From UMGS1052 sp045532035 (GTDB taxonomy: Bacteria; Bacillota; Clostridia; Oscillospirales; CAG-382), in assembly GCA_045532035.1 (NCBI GenBank), contig JAZSFD010000009.1, positions 1-14,259 on the forward strand: a DNA stretch of 14,259 nucleotides, written 5' to 3'. A program made the translations under genes and the position numbers. Position 1 is the first letter of the stretch. Each line of letters opens with the position of its first letter. The notes beneath the pieces are model-generated. The model saw only the letters and a list, made by a program, of their open reading frames with translations, was not told the origin of the DNA and did no database searches. This document shows, one piece after another, positions 1 to 7,495 of this stretch.

Positions 1-70
1 CTCCCTCATGAGGGAGGCTTATTAAGGCTCCTCCTTTGGGGGAGCTGTCAGCGTAGCTGACTGAGGGAGT
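1..70. repeat. Interspersed hairpin repeat, copy A
   Basis: The window opens with a 16-bp palindrome (CTCCCTCATGAGGGAG, 1-16). It is followed by a repeat unit (19-70) that begins TTATTAAGGCTCCTCC and ends GACTGAGGGAGT. An internal GGGGGAGC run can fold back on GGCTCCTCC. A small inner hairpin, TCAGC-gta-GCTGA, sits at 48-60. A second copy lies at 7302-7355 and a truncated one at 7437-7460. The unit is non-coding and lies upstream of the IclR promoter. It resembles small palindromic repeats scattered through gut clostridial genomes; that comparison is from memory, not a search. Confidence 0.75.
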
Positions 71-143
71 CACAGTTTTTGCCAAGAAAAAAGTTTTTGA
101 TATCTTCAAGAAAATTACGCAGGCATCACTTTGACAACAAAAA

Positions 144-168
144 ACAAATTTCATATTGCGAAATTTGT
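144..168. promoter_or_regulatory. Perfect 9-bp inverted repeat, probable IclR operator
   Basis: ACAAATTTC (144-152) and its exact reverse complement GAAATTTGT (160-168) are separated by 7 bases. The site ends ten bases before the -35 box of the regulator promoter. IclR-family proteins bind palindromes and commonly autoregulate, so this is the obvious candidate operator. There is no T-run, so it is not a terminator. The link to this regulator is inference. Confidence 0.6.
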
Positions 169-178
169 CCGAAAACTA

Positions 179-207
179 TTGCATAATGCTACGCCATTAA
201 CTATAAT
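179..207 (+). promoter_or_regulatory. Sigma-A type promoter of the iclR-GH2-AKR operon
   Basis: TTGCAT (179-184) and a perfect TATAAT (202-207) are spaced by 17 bases. Transcription would start near 214, about 23 bases before the GTG start at 237. The ribosome binding site AGAGGTGA (224-231) lies between them. Confidence 0.75.
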
Positions 208-236
208 GTAATTATAAATTACGCAGAGGTGATGTT

Positions 237-974
237 GTGATAAATTCAATACACAAGGCATCTGTCATCCTGAAAATCCTTTCGGACAGCTATCCCGACG
301 GAGTGAAGCTTGAAAATCTTTGCAATACTGCGTGTATAAACAAAAGCACCTGTGTCAGGATACTTGACACTCTGATCGAGGAGCAGCTTGCCGAGCGTAT
401 GTGTTTTGCCGTTTATCGGCTGGGTGCCGGCTGTTTTCATCTGACCCGCTCGGGGAAATTTGACAGTTCGCGTCTTGCCGTCTGCCGACCTGTTCTCAAA
501 TGGCTTCATAAAATGACAGGGCAGACAGTTCTCATCTCGGAAATACAGAACGGCACAAAATATACTGTCGATTATTTTGAATCAGCTTTTCCTCTTGCCC
601 ACGAGGGACAGGACATCTGGGAGGACGACATTTACCGCACCGCCGCAGGCAGAATGATGATGTCCCGCCTTGATGAAGACGGCATTTCGGTGATCATCAA
701 GCACCACGGAATGCCGACTGCTCCCAAGTGGAAAAACTTTTCCTCGATCGACGAATTATATGACGAGCTTGCCATCATAAGGGAAATGCCGATATATCAC
801 AATGCAACCTTTACAAACGGAAAATATAACATTGGCATTGTGACAGAGATTCGCGACAGATCGCGAATGCTTGGTGCTCTCGGTATTGCTTATGTTTCGG
901 ATTCTTCCGATTATGCAGACAGTGATGAATATAAAAAATGTCAAAGTTTCTGCTTCGCGCCGCACGGGAGATGA
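237..974 (+). CDS. IclR-family transcriptional regulator, 3' end frameshifted
   Basis: This is a cytoplasmic DNA-binding regulator, probably controlling the sugar genes behind it. The first 60 or so residues are a winged helix-turn-helix (SIHKASVILKIL, then CINKSTCVRILDTLIEE). The IclR effector-binding domain follows, with the typical RTAAGRMMMSRL stretch near residue 140 and GIVTEIRD near residue 200. The start is GTG at 237, placed by AGAGGTGA six bases upstream; an ATG at 232 is out of frame and hits a stop at once. In this frame the protein ends as FCFAPHGR at 974, which is atypical. One base back, after an A6 tract at 933-938, the sequence reads SKFLLRAAREMNRRL and stops at 1022-1024. 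That is the usual IclR C-terminal helix. One A appears to be missing, so the full gene was probably 237-1024, overlapping the GH2 start. The family call is firm; the ligand is unknown. Confidence 0.85.
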   Translation: MINSIHKASVILKILSDSYPDGVKLENLCNTACINKSTCVRILDTLIEEQLAERMCFAVYRLGAGCFHLTRSGKFDSSRLAVCRPVLKWLHKMTGQTVLISEIQNGTKYTVDYFESAFPLAHEGQDIWEDDIYRTAAGRMMMSRLDEDGISVIIKHHGMPTAPKWKNFSSIDELYDELAIIREMPIYHNATFTNGKYNIGIVTEIRDRSRMLGALGIAYVSDSSDYADSDEYKKCQSFCFAPHGR

Positions 975-1013
975 ACAGAAGGCTTTGCTTTGAAAATAAC
1001 GGAGGTAAGGAAA

Positions 1014-3764
1014 ATGCTGAATAAGTGCTTGTTTATCGAAAAAAGAGATGGTGAGAATCATCTGTCTCTTGACGGAAAATGGTATTTTGCCGATGCCGAA
1101 GAAAAGGTATGTGATCCGACAAAGCTGACATATGCTTTGTCTGCAACTCTTCCGAAATCAGTTGCCTGGTGTCTTTATGAAGCAGGCATTCTTTCGCATC
1201 CCTATCTTGGCACCAACAGCAAAAAGTATGAGTACATCAGAAACCGCATCTGGTATTTCAAAAAGACCTTCTTTGTTGAAAGCGACAAAAGAAGCGAAAT
1301 GGCATATCTTTGCTTTGACGGCATTTCGTATTATTCGAGAATCTGGCTCAACGGAGTATATTTGGGCGAGCATGAGGGAATGTTCGGCGGACCTGTCTTG
1401 GAGGTGGCAGACATTCTTCGTTACGGACAAGAAAACGAGCTTATCGTTGAGGCGATGCCGTCAAATTACAGAATCGAGCTTCACCCCGAAAAAATTGCTC
1501 CTTTCAGCAGAGCTTTGAACAAGAATGCCATAACTCCCTGGCAGAGCACCAACGACGGCCTTACCCAGAACTGCGATTTCAGCGTTGTCGGCATCTGGAG
1601 AAGCCTAAGACTTGAGTTCCTTAACAGATATCATATAACAAATCCCTGTCTTCGCACAGAAAGCATATCTGACGACAAAGCACAGCTTTTGCTTGAGGTG
1701 CCTATCAACACATATTTTAATGATGAATCCAAAGGCATAACCGGTATGATATCGGGCAGGGATGATGTGCCGAAAAACAGCTTTGCCCGTCCGTTTATGC
1801 CCAAATGTGCCAACGACCCGGTAACTGTTCAAATATCACTTACCGATGATGCCGACGGTAGGGCAGTGTATTCTCATTCAGAGTCAATAGATCCTGTGCA
1901 ATATTTTACCGGAAACGAGTTTGAATCGGGTAATGACCATATATATTACCGCAAAAATTTTGAGATCGATTCACCAAAGCTCTGGTATCCCAACGGGTAT
2001 GGAGAACAGAATCTTTATTCGGTAAAAATCACTCTTTCGCACGACGGAAAGGTATGTGACAGCCATTCGTTCAAAACAGGTATCAGAACGATTGAGGTGG
2101 TGGACGGCGGAACAAACAAGCTTTTTCGCAAGGAAGAAAAATTCCAGTTTGTCATAAACGGCCGCGAGATTTTCTTAAAAGGAATGAATTTCACTCAGCT
2201 CGATCAGCTCTATCTTGAGGACAGAAGTGAATATGATTGGGTGCTGTAGCTTGCCAAAAACGACGGTATCAGCATGGTTCGCGTCTGGAACGGCGGAGGT
2301 GTGCCCGAATCCGACGCTTTTTATGAGCTTTGCGACAAATACGGTCTTATGGTCTGGCAGGACGGATACATCGCCAACGGCACAACAGAGCGTTGGGATA
2401 CCGAAGTTCACAAAAGTCAGATATCGTATAACCTTTGCCGAACACGAAATCATCCGTCTCTTGCGGTGTTCTGCGCGGGTAACGAGTTCAATCCTTACAC
2501 TCCGAACAATGCGGCGGCTATGTTTGTTTCGTGGGACGAATATGACACTTATATTCCCGACAGAATTTTTTACCGCACAACTCCCGACGGAGGAAGCGCG
2601 CATATCTACAACGACATGGAGCCGACCTGGTACAGGCATCTTTTCAAAAATGTACCGTTTATCGGAGAATCGGGAATCCATTCTTTCCCTGTATATAAGA
2701 CCTTTCGCCGTGTAATAAACGAAAAAGAGCTGAAAAGCCCACTGGATGATATTTTCAGCGACAAATTCAAAAAGGATTTTCCCGAGTTTATCAACCATTT
2801 CACAGAGTTTCAACCTGACCGTGTCCCGAGAATGCTCGCACGCGCATCGCATATTGCGAATATGAAGGGGATAGATATAAAGACTTTGACAGAAGCGGGA
2901 CAGCTTGCATCTTATGAATACTATCTTGTGATGATCGAATCGATACTTGAAAACTATCCGAAAACCACATGTATCATGCCGTGGGTGTTCAAGCGCCCCT
3001 GGCCTGCCTCTGCAATTCAGATAGTTGATGCCTTCGGACATCCTCAGCTACAGTATTATGCCGTTAAAAGGGTACATCCTTTTGTGAGTCTTTCGCAACT
3101 TGCATTCTCACGCGGCGAAAAAATAAAGCTTCCCATAAAAATCTATTCAGATGACCCTGTCTGTGGTGATCTTGAGGTGATCACAGAGCTTTTCGACGAG
3201 AAGATGAACAAGTTCTTTGCTGACAGCAAAACGCTTCAGAAAGACTCTTGCCACCTTTCCGATGTTGCCGAATATGAAGTGTCGATTCCCGACAGTGTGT
3301 ATGACGCATATTTCTTCGTGAGGGTGAAGGCTGTTGTTGACGGAAAGACCGTCGGAGAAAGCTTCTATTATCCCAAGGTTTTGTCCTGCTTTGACGACGA
3401 GGAGCTTTACAAAAAGGAAAAAGAAACCGTCTGCGGCAATATGTTCTTTGAAAACGGGCCTTTCCTCAAGGAGCAGATAACAGGACTTGAAAAAGCAACG
3501 CTTTCGGTAACAGTGTCATCTTTTGAAGAAGAGAAAAGAAAAACCGTATATCTTCTTGACATCGAAAATCTTTCGGAAAATCCTGCGTTTCCTGTTAAGA
3601 TTGACACCGTTTCGGATGTTTCCAGATGTATGTGCGACGACAACGCCTTTTTCCTCGATAAGGGTGAAAAAAAGAGCATTCGCGTGACTGTGGACAGACC
3701 TTCTGAGGACGGAGCCTCGCTTTTGGTCAGCGGTTGGAATTTTGACGATATTTATATTGGTTGA
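1014..3764 (+). pseudogene. Glycoside hydrolase family 2 (beta-mannosidase/beta-galactosidase-like), interrupted by in-frame TAG
   Basis: GH2 enzymes hydrolyse beta-linked mannosides, galactosides or glucuronides. With no signal peptide, this one would act in the cytoplasm on imported oligosaccharides. The start is ATG 1014, with GGAGG eight bases upstream. The 916-codon frame has an N-terminal jelly-roll (SLDGKWYFADA; IWLNGVYLGEHEGMF) and Ig-like domains. The TIM barrel begins around residue 395 (FVINGREIFLKGMNF). TAG at 2247-2249 (codon 412) interrupts it, and the same frame continues cleanly as LAKNDGISMVRVWNGGG to TGA at 3764. Both catalytic glutamates lie after the stop: acid/base in CAGNEFN (about residue 491) and nucleophile in FIGESG (about residue 552). 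The truncated product would therefore be inactive. TAG is one transition from CAG, so Gln is a plausible original residue. The WVFKRPWPA and YYAVKR segments favour the mannosidase-like branch, but substrate is not assignable. No other lesion is seen in this frame. Confidence 0.85.
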
Positions 3765-3775
3765 AGGGAGAAAAA

Positions 3776-4741
3776 ATGATATATTCAAAAATTTCGGGCA
3801 CAGAGCTTTGTGCAAGCAAGCTTGTGCTCGGCACAGATTCTTTCGGAAGCTCTCTTTCTGCTGACGATTCGTTTTCTCTCATGGACGAATTTGTGTCTGC
3901 AGGCGGAAACTCCTTGACACGGCGAGCGTTTATGCCGATTGGCTCGGCGGAGAAAAGAGCGCCAGCGAAAAAACCATCGGCAGATGGCTGTCTTCAAGAG
4001 GCTGCCGCGACAAGATTATAATTTCGACTAAAGGCGGACCCCCCGATCTTAACAATATGCGTATTCCGCGCCTTTCAAGGGGGGAGATCGACCATGATCT
4101 TGAAAAGAGCCTTGCAAATCTCGGAACCGATCTATCGATATCTACTGGCTCCACAGGGATGACGAATCAAGACCGGTCGAGGAGATAGTTGAAACTCTCG
4201 ACCGCCATGTGAAAAGCGGAAAGGTCAGATATCTCGGTGCCTCAAACTGGCGGTATGAGCGTATAAAGCAGGCAAATGACTATGCAAAAAAGAGTGGCTT
4301 TGCGCCTTTTATTGCAAGTCAGATACAGTACAGCATCGCGCGGCTTAATGAAAACAGCCTTATAAATGATATGCTCGGAATGTCCTATATGGATGAGGAA
4401 TATCAAAAATATGCGTCGGATGAGCTCTCAATGTTCTCATATTCTTCTGTGGCAAAGGGCTTCTTTAACCTTCCATCTGCAGATCTTTTCGATAAAATAT
4501 CAGATTCGTCGAAAAATGAGTATATGAATGAATATAACCTTGCTCTTGCCGAAAAGCTCAAGAGGCTTTCGGAAGAAAAGGGCGTCAACATTTCGGCTCT
4601 TGTGCTTTCGCTTCTTGTTTCGGAAAAAGGCTTAATGTTTTCGCCCAGGTGGGAACAAGAAAGCTTTCGCACCTGATGGAGGCTTTTGAGTTTGACCGCG
4701 TCAAGCTTTCTGACGAAGAGATCGCGGAAATTCTTATGTAA
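3776..4741 (+). pseudogene. Aldo/keto reductase with three single-base frameshifts
   Basis: Aldo/keto reductases reduce carbonyls of sugars or related compounds with NAD(P)H. The start is ATG 3776, behind GAAGGGAG and 11 bases after the GH2 stop, so it is the third gene of the operon. The protein must be read in three successive phases. MIYSKISGTELCASKLVLGT runs to about 3911; LDTASVYADWLGGEKSASEK to about 4135; then IYWLHRDDESRPVEE and VRYLGASNW to about 4636; finally VFAQVGTRKLSHL to TAA at 4741. All four catalytic residues survive in the conceptual protein: Asp in LDTA, Tyr in VYADW, Lys in ISTKGG and His in YWLHRDD. Each break is a loss of one base (near 3911, 4130-4140 and 4634-4637). 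As assembled it cannot make a full enzyme. The family is clear; the substrate is unknown. Confidence 0.85.
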
Positions 4742-4747
4742 TACAAT

Positions 4748-4912
4748 TGTAGGGGGTGATTCACGAATCGCCCACCTGTAGTGGAGGATATCATCCTCCC
4801 GCAAGTCAATGGCAAAAACCCAAACCACATTGTAGGGGAGCGGCTTGCTGCTCCCGCAAATCAATGACAAAAAATCCAACCACACCGTAGGGGCAAACAA
4901 TGTTGCCTGCGC
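4748..4912. repeat. Array of modular hairpin repeats with a constant frame and exchangeable cores
   Basis: Four units follow GTAGGGG- or GTAGTGG-type openings, each carrying a different short inverted repeat. Their cores are 4754-4773 (GGGTGATTC/GAATCGCCC), 4783-4799 (GGAGGAT/ATCCTCC), 4836-4855 (GGGAGCGGC/GCTGCTCCC) and 4892-4907 (GGCAAACA/TGTTGCC, imperfect). The segment 4801-4838 is repeated at 4856-4893 with about 31 of 38 bases matching, a 55-bp period. No ORF with coding character crosses it. It lies between the end of the aldo/keto reductase and the terminator of tRNA-Leu. The family resembles intergenic repeats seen in other gut Firmicutes, but that is from memory. Confidence 0.75.
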
Positions 4913-4984
4913 AATTCTTTTGTAAGAGCCGAATGGTTGAGGTGCCGATAAAAAATAAGCTTTGCATAAGCAAAGTGAATAAGT

Positions 4985-5018
4985 AAAAAATCCGCACACT
5001 ATCGTGTACGGATTTTTT
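4985..5018. terminator. Bidirectional Rho-independent terminator
   Basis: AAAAAATCCG (4985-4994) pairs with CGGATTTTTT (5009-5018), and an inner ACAC/GTGT closes the loop. The A and T flanks are symmetric, so the hairpin works in both directions. It can end the plus-strand operon and the minus-strand tRNA-Leu transcript. Its T-run abuts the tRNA CCA end. Confidence 0.85.
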
Positions 5019-5104
5019 GGTGCCGGAAGCGGGGGTCGAACCCGCACGGTATCGCTACCACCGGATTTTGAGTCCGGCACGTCTGCCAATTCCATCATTC
5101 CGGC
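5018..5104 (-). tRNA. tRNA-Leu (anticodon CAA)
   Basis: On the minus strand the molecule begins GCCGGAA and ends TTCCGGC-A-CCA, with the CCA encoded (5018-5020). The anticodon stem CCGGA/TCCGG encloses the loop CTCAAAA, giving anticodon CAA, which reads Leu codon UUG. The T arm is GCGGG-TTCGACC-CCCGC. A long variable arm (TGGTAGCGATACCG) is present, as expected for a class II tRNA-Leu. The length is 87 nt with CCA. It has its own promoter at 5128-5156. Confidence 0.95.
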
Positions 5105-5127
5105 AAAATGATATTCACAACAGACTT

Positions 5128-5156
5128 AGTATATCATAAATTAAATAAAAAAGCAA
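5128..5156 (-). promoter_or_regulatory. Promoter of tRNA-Leu
   Basis: Read on the minus strand, TTGCTT (5156-5151) and TATACT (5133-5128) are separated by 17 bases. Initiation would fall near 5121, leaving a short leader before the mature 5' end at 5104. Confidence 0.75.
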
Positions 5157-5181
5157 TAGTTTTTTTGAAGATCGTGAGATT

Positions 5182-5676
5182 TTACATGAAAAATCCCACA
5201 AGAGAGGAAATGCCGTAGGAACCGACCGTCATGATAATGCCGGCGGTGATAACTCCGAGAGCAATAGACGGCAGAGCGTATTTGAAGCGCATATCAAACA
5301 TGGATGCAATAAGTGCCCCTGTCCAGGCGCCTGTTCCGGGAAGCGGGATCGCAACAAAAATGTAAAGTCCCAACGCCGCTTTTTTCATGACAGAATCGGC
5401 CTTTTTTTCTATCCGCTTTTCGAGCTTTTCCATAAGCTTTGCCAAAAGCTTTGTCTTTTTCAGCCAGTTGAAGATGGGTCTTCCGAGCAGTATTATGAAA
5501 GGAATCGGGATCAAATTTCCGACGACCGAAATGAGAAAAGATTCAATGGGAGGCATTCCAAGCAGAACTCCTACGGGAATTGCACCACGCAGCTCGATTA
5601 TCGGAAGCATTGATATTATTATAAGTTTGATTTCGTTTGGGATAGCACCCAAAGCTTCAATGATCTGTTCAGCCAT
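5182..5676 (-). CDS. Small multidrug-export-like membrane protein (COG2426/PF06695 type)
   Basis: This is an integral membrane protein of 164 residues with about four hydrophobic segments. Family hallmarks are IIELRGAIPVGVLLGMPP near residues 25-42 and IPLPGTGAWTGALIASMFDM near residues 110-130. The family is named putative small multidrug export protein, but transport of drugs is not well established for it. A charged, Lys/Glu-rich cytoplasmic stretch (residues about 70-92) lies between the hydrophobic segments. The start is ATG 5676, chosen because AGAGGA lies just upstream; the frame stays open to 5808, but that extension overlaps the aldolase. It lies 31 bases downstream of the KDPG-aldolase stop and so is last in that operon. 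No separate terminator is seen, so transcripts may run into tRNA-Leu and its terminator. Confidence 0.8.
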   Translation of the reverse strand: MAEQIIEALGAIPNEIKLIIISMLPIIELRGAIPVGVLLGMPPIESFLISVVGNLIPIPFIILLGRPIFNWLKKTKLLAKLMEKLEKRIEKKADSVMKKAALGLYIFVAIPLPGTGAWTGALIASMFDMRFKYALPSIALGVITAGIIMTVGSYGISSLVGFFM

Positions 5677-5707
5677 TATTTTCCTCTTTGTATGTATAAT
5701 TTTGTGT

Positions 5708-6381
5708 TCAGATATTTGCGATGATCTCCATGTATTTCTTGGTGCGCTCGGTGATGACGGCAAAATCCTTATCTGTTTCGAACTTTTCAACCTCATTTGC
5801 CTTGACAAGCCCCGAGCTTATACCGATTCCGCAGGCACCCGCCTTGAATACTGAGGCGGCGTTATCGAGATTCACTCCTCCGACCGCGAGCACGGGAATG
5901 TGCTTGAGAGGAGCTTTGATCGCCTTGATATATTCCTCGGGATTGCCGACGATGGGGAAGACCTTGACAAAATCAGCGCCCCAGTTATAAGCGTTGCAGA
6001 TTTCGGAGGGAGTGTATGCACCGGGCAGAGAAACAAGTCCGAGCTTTTTGGTGGTCTTGATGACCGATTCATCGGTGTTGGGGGAGATGAGGAAGGTGGC
6101 ACCTGCATTCTTTGCGGCGCAGACATCGTTGCAATCAAGAACGGTTCCCGCACCGACCTCAACAGCATCTCCGAAACGCTCTTTTATCATGCTTATCATC
6201 TTTGGAGTCTTTGCAAGAGCTTCGGACTTGTGTGGTCAAAGGTGACCTCCACAAGATTGGCACCTCCGTCAAGGATGGCTTTTACGGTGGGGATGATCTT
6301 GTCCTCGGGCAGTGCACGAAGAATCGCTATCATCTTTGTCTTTTTTATCTTTTCGATTACTCTTGTCTGAAGCTCATTCAT
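5708..6381 (-). pseudogene. eda: KDPG/KHG aldolase-like, one frameshift
   Basis: This class I aldolase cleaves 2-keto-3-deoxy-6-phosphogluconate (or a relative) to pyruvate and a triose, in Entner-Doudoroff or uronate/sugar-acid breakdown. The start is ATG 6381, with GGAGGA about seven bases upstream, overlapping the upstream gene by 8 bases. The first phase gives MIAILRALPEDK and LVEVTFDHTSP, then runs to an early TGA at 6196. The next phase picks up directly as EALAKTPKMISMI and continues with VGAGTVLD, LISPNTD, GADFVKVFP (Schiff-base Lys, about residue 140) and LAVGGVNLDN to TGA at 5708. One base, probably a G, is missing near 6221-6226. The conceptual length of about 224 residues is normal and all catalytic parts are present. 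As assembled the first half is too short to function. The family call is firm; exact substrate is unknown. Confidence 0.85.
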
Positions 6382-7090
6382 TTTTTGTATCCTCCGTGTT
6401 TTTCCAGGTTATAAGATCAATAAAGATGTTGACGTTTGCCTCATATGTTTCGGGGTGGTCGTCCTTCATGCTGCCTTCGCGCATATGTCTGATGCAGAGC
6501 ACCGTGTCCTGCGGCAGATAGCAAATGTCGGTGTGCTTGAAGCAGTCGAGCTCTGATATTCTGATTCCCTTTTCGTTGAGAGCGTTTTCGGGGAGATATC
6601 CGAGAATGTCTTCAAGCGGAACAAGCAGATAGTCCTCGTTTGCCAGCTGATAGAAGAGCTCCTCATCCACAAGGTAGATGACCGAGGTGCCTGTGGCGCG
6701 CTCGATATAAAATCTCTCATGACCTCTTGTCTGATACTGCATTGCTTTGTTGAGCTGTTCGGACTCTGTGGTGGGGTTGTTGGGAGCAAGGTTTACCTCG
6801 ATTATGGTTGCCGCCTTGTAGCCGTCGCCGTTGTAATCCTCGCTCATGACATCAGCTATCGAGTCGGTAATGTTTCCGATGTAATTTGTCGATATCGATT
6901 GAGGACCCACATACATGAAGGTGGCGTCATAGTTTTTTCGAGCCGTACACTGGGCAAGGCAGATAAGAAAGAAAATGACCACCGCAAGCCCTAACAGGAT
7001 AAACCATTTGTAATAAAACCATATATGCTCAAGCTTGCCTGTGAAGCTTAAGTTTTTGAAGCCTTCTCGGGCGCGTTTGATATCATCCAT
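6374..7090 (-). CDS. Single-pass membrane protein of unknown function
   Basis: I do not recognise this 238-residue protein. Residues 1-28 are basic and probably cytoplasmic (MDDIKRAREGFKN). Residues 29-47 are one strongly hydrophobic segment ending in LAQC. The remaining 190 residues would be extracytoplasmic and mostly polar, with motifs such as YDATFMYVGPQ and SVIYLVDEELFYQLA. This might be a substrate- or partner-binding exodomain, but that is a guess. The start is ATG 7090, with GAAAGG seven bases upstream; a TTG at 7105 would add five residues without a better site. It is the first gene of the operon, behind the promoter at 7125-7153. Its stop overlaps the aldolase start by 8 bases, which suggests translational coupling. 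Confidence 0.75.
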   Translation of the reverse strand: MDDIKRAREGFKNLSFTGKLEHIWFYYKWFILLGLAVVIFFLICLAQCTARKNYDATFMYVGPQSISTNYIGNITDSIADVMSEDYNGDGYKAATIIEVNLAPNNPTTESEQLNKAMQYQTRGHERFYIERATGTSVIYLVDEELFYQLANEDYLLVPLEDILGYLPENALNEKGIRISELDCFKHTDICYLPQDTVLCIRHMREGSMKDDHPETYEANVNIFIDLITWKNTEDTKNE

Positions 7091-7124
7091 AGAAAAACCT
7101 TTCAAAGAAAAATCATTATATATA

Positions 7125-7153
7125 ATTATACTTCAAATGAAAGAAATAGTCAA
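7125..7153 (-). promoter_or_regulatory. Promoter of the membrane protein-eda-COG2426 operon
   Basis: On the minus strand TTGACT (7153-7148) and a perfect TATAAT (7130-7125) are 17 bases apart. The predicted start is near 7118, about 28 bases upstream of the ATG at 7090. Confidence 0.8.
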
Positions 7154-7301
7154 GAATATTTGTTGTCCTCAATATTATTTATTTGTATAGATCAGATTCC
7201 GACACTTCATCCACCGCCGACAGATGAGCGTTTGCAATAATTGCAGGGGAGAGATTCTTAAATACTGCATTTTCATATTTCCGTCCCGCGGGGAGAAAGG
7301 A

Positions 7302-7355
7302 TTATTAAGGCTCCTCCTTTGGGGGAGCTGTCGAACGCAGTGAGACTGAGGGAGT
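7302..7355. repeat. Interspersed hairpin repeat, copy B
   Basis: It begins TTATTAAGGCTCCTCC and ends GACTGAGGGAGT, matching copy A at 19-70 on both flanks. The inner part differs: GAACGCAGTGA replaces the AGCGTAGCT of copy A. A separate small palindrome, CACGGCTTTGCCGTG (7394-7408), follows. The gene-free stretch 7154-7823 otherwise shows this repeat, copy C, a terminator and weak coding traces only. Confidence 0.75.
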
Positions 7356-7436
7356 TGGAATTTCTGCCATGAACAGAGTTTGACTCATTCCGTCACGGCT
7401 TTGCCGTGCCATCACATTTGCGAGGGTGGTAAAAAG

Positions 7437-7460
7437 GGCTCCTCCTTTTGGGGGAGCTGA
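7437..7460. repeat. Interspersed hairpin repeat, truncated copy C
   Basis: GGCTCCTCC followed by TTTTGGGGGAGCTGA matches the left half of copies A and B, with one extra T in the loop. The right half is absent. The sequence changes abruptly at 7461 into a terminator-like hairpin, so the copy was probably cut by a junction. Confidence 0.65.
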
Positions 7461-7462
7461 CC

Positions 7463-7495
7463 AAAAAACCGCCTCCCGTATAAATGACAGGCGGT
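7463..7495 (-). terminator. Rho-independent terminator, minus strand
   Basis: ACCGCCT (7468-7474) pairs with AGGCGGT (7489-7495) around a 14-base loop. On the minus strand the stem is followed by six T (7468-7463). It would end transcription coming from the right, including the ORF at 7824-8330. It sits directly against truncated repeat copy C. Confidence 0.65.

Noticed and set aside
131..159. Second promoter (TTGACA, 17 bases, TATTGC) upstream of iclR
   Set aside because: The -10 match is poor and it overlaps the palindrome; the promoter at 179-207 is much better.
2175..3041. Long minus-strand ORF of 288 codons opposite the GH2 gene
   Set aside because: Its protein looks like an antisense shadow (many Arg, Cys, His and Ile, no motif, no ribosome binding site), and the plus strand codes for clear GH2 sequence.
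4748..4912. Possible CRISPR array
   Set aside because: Spacing is irregular, units carry their own palindromes, the repeats are degenerate, and no cas genes are nearby.
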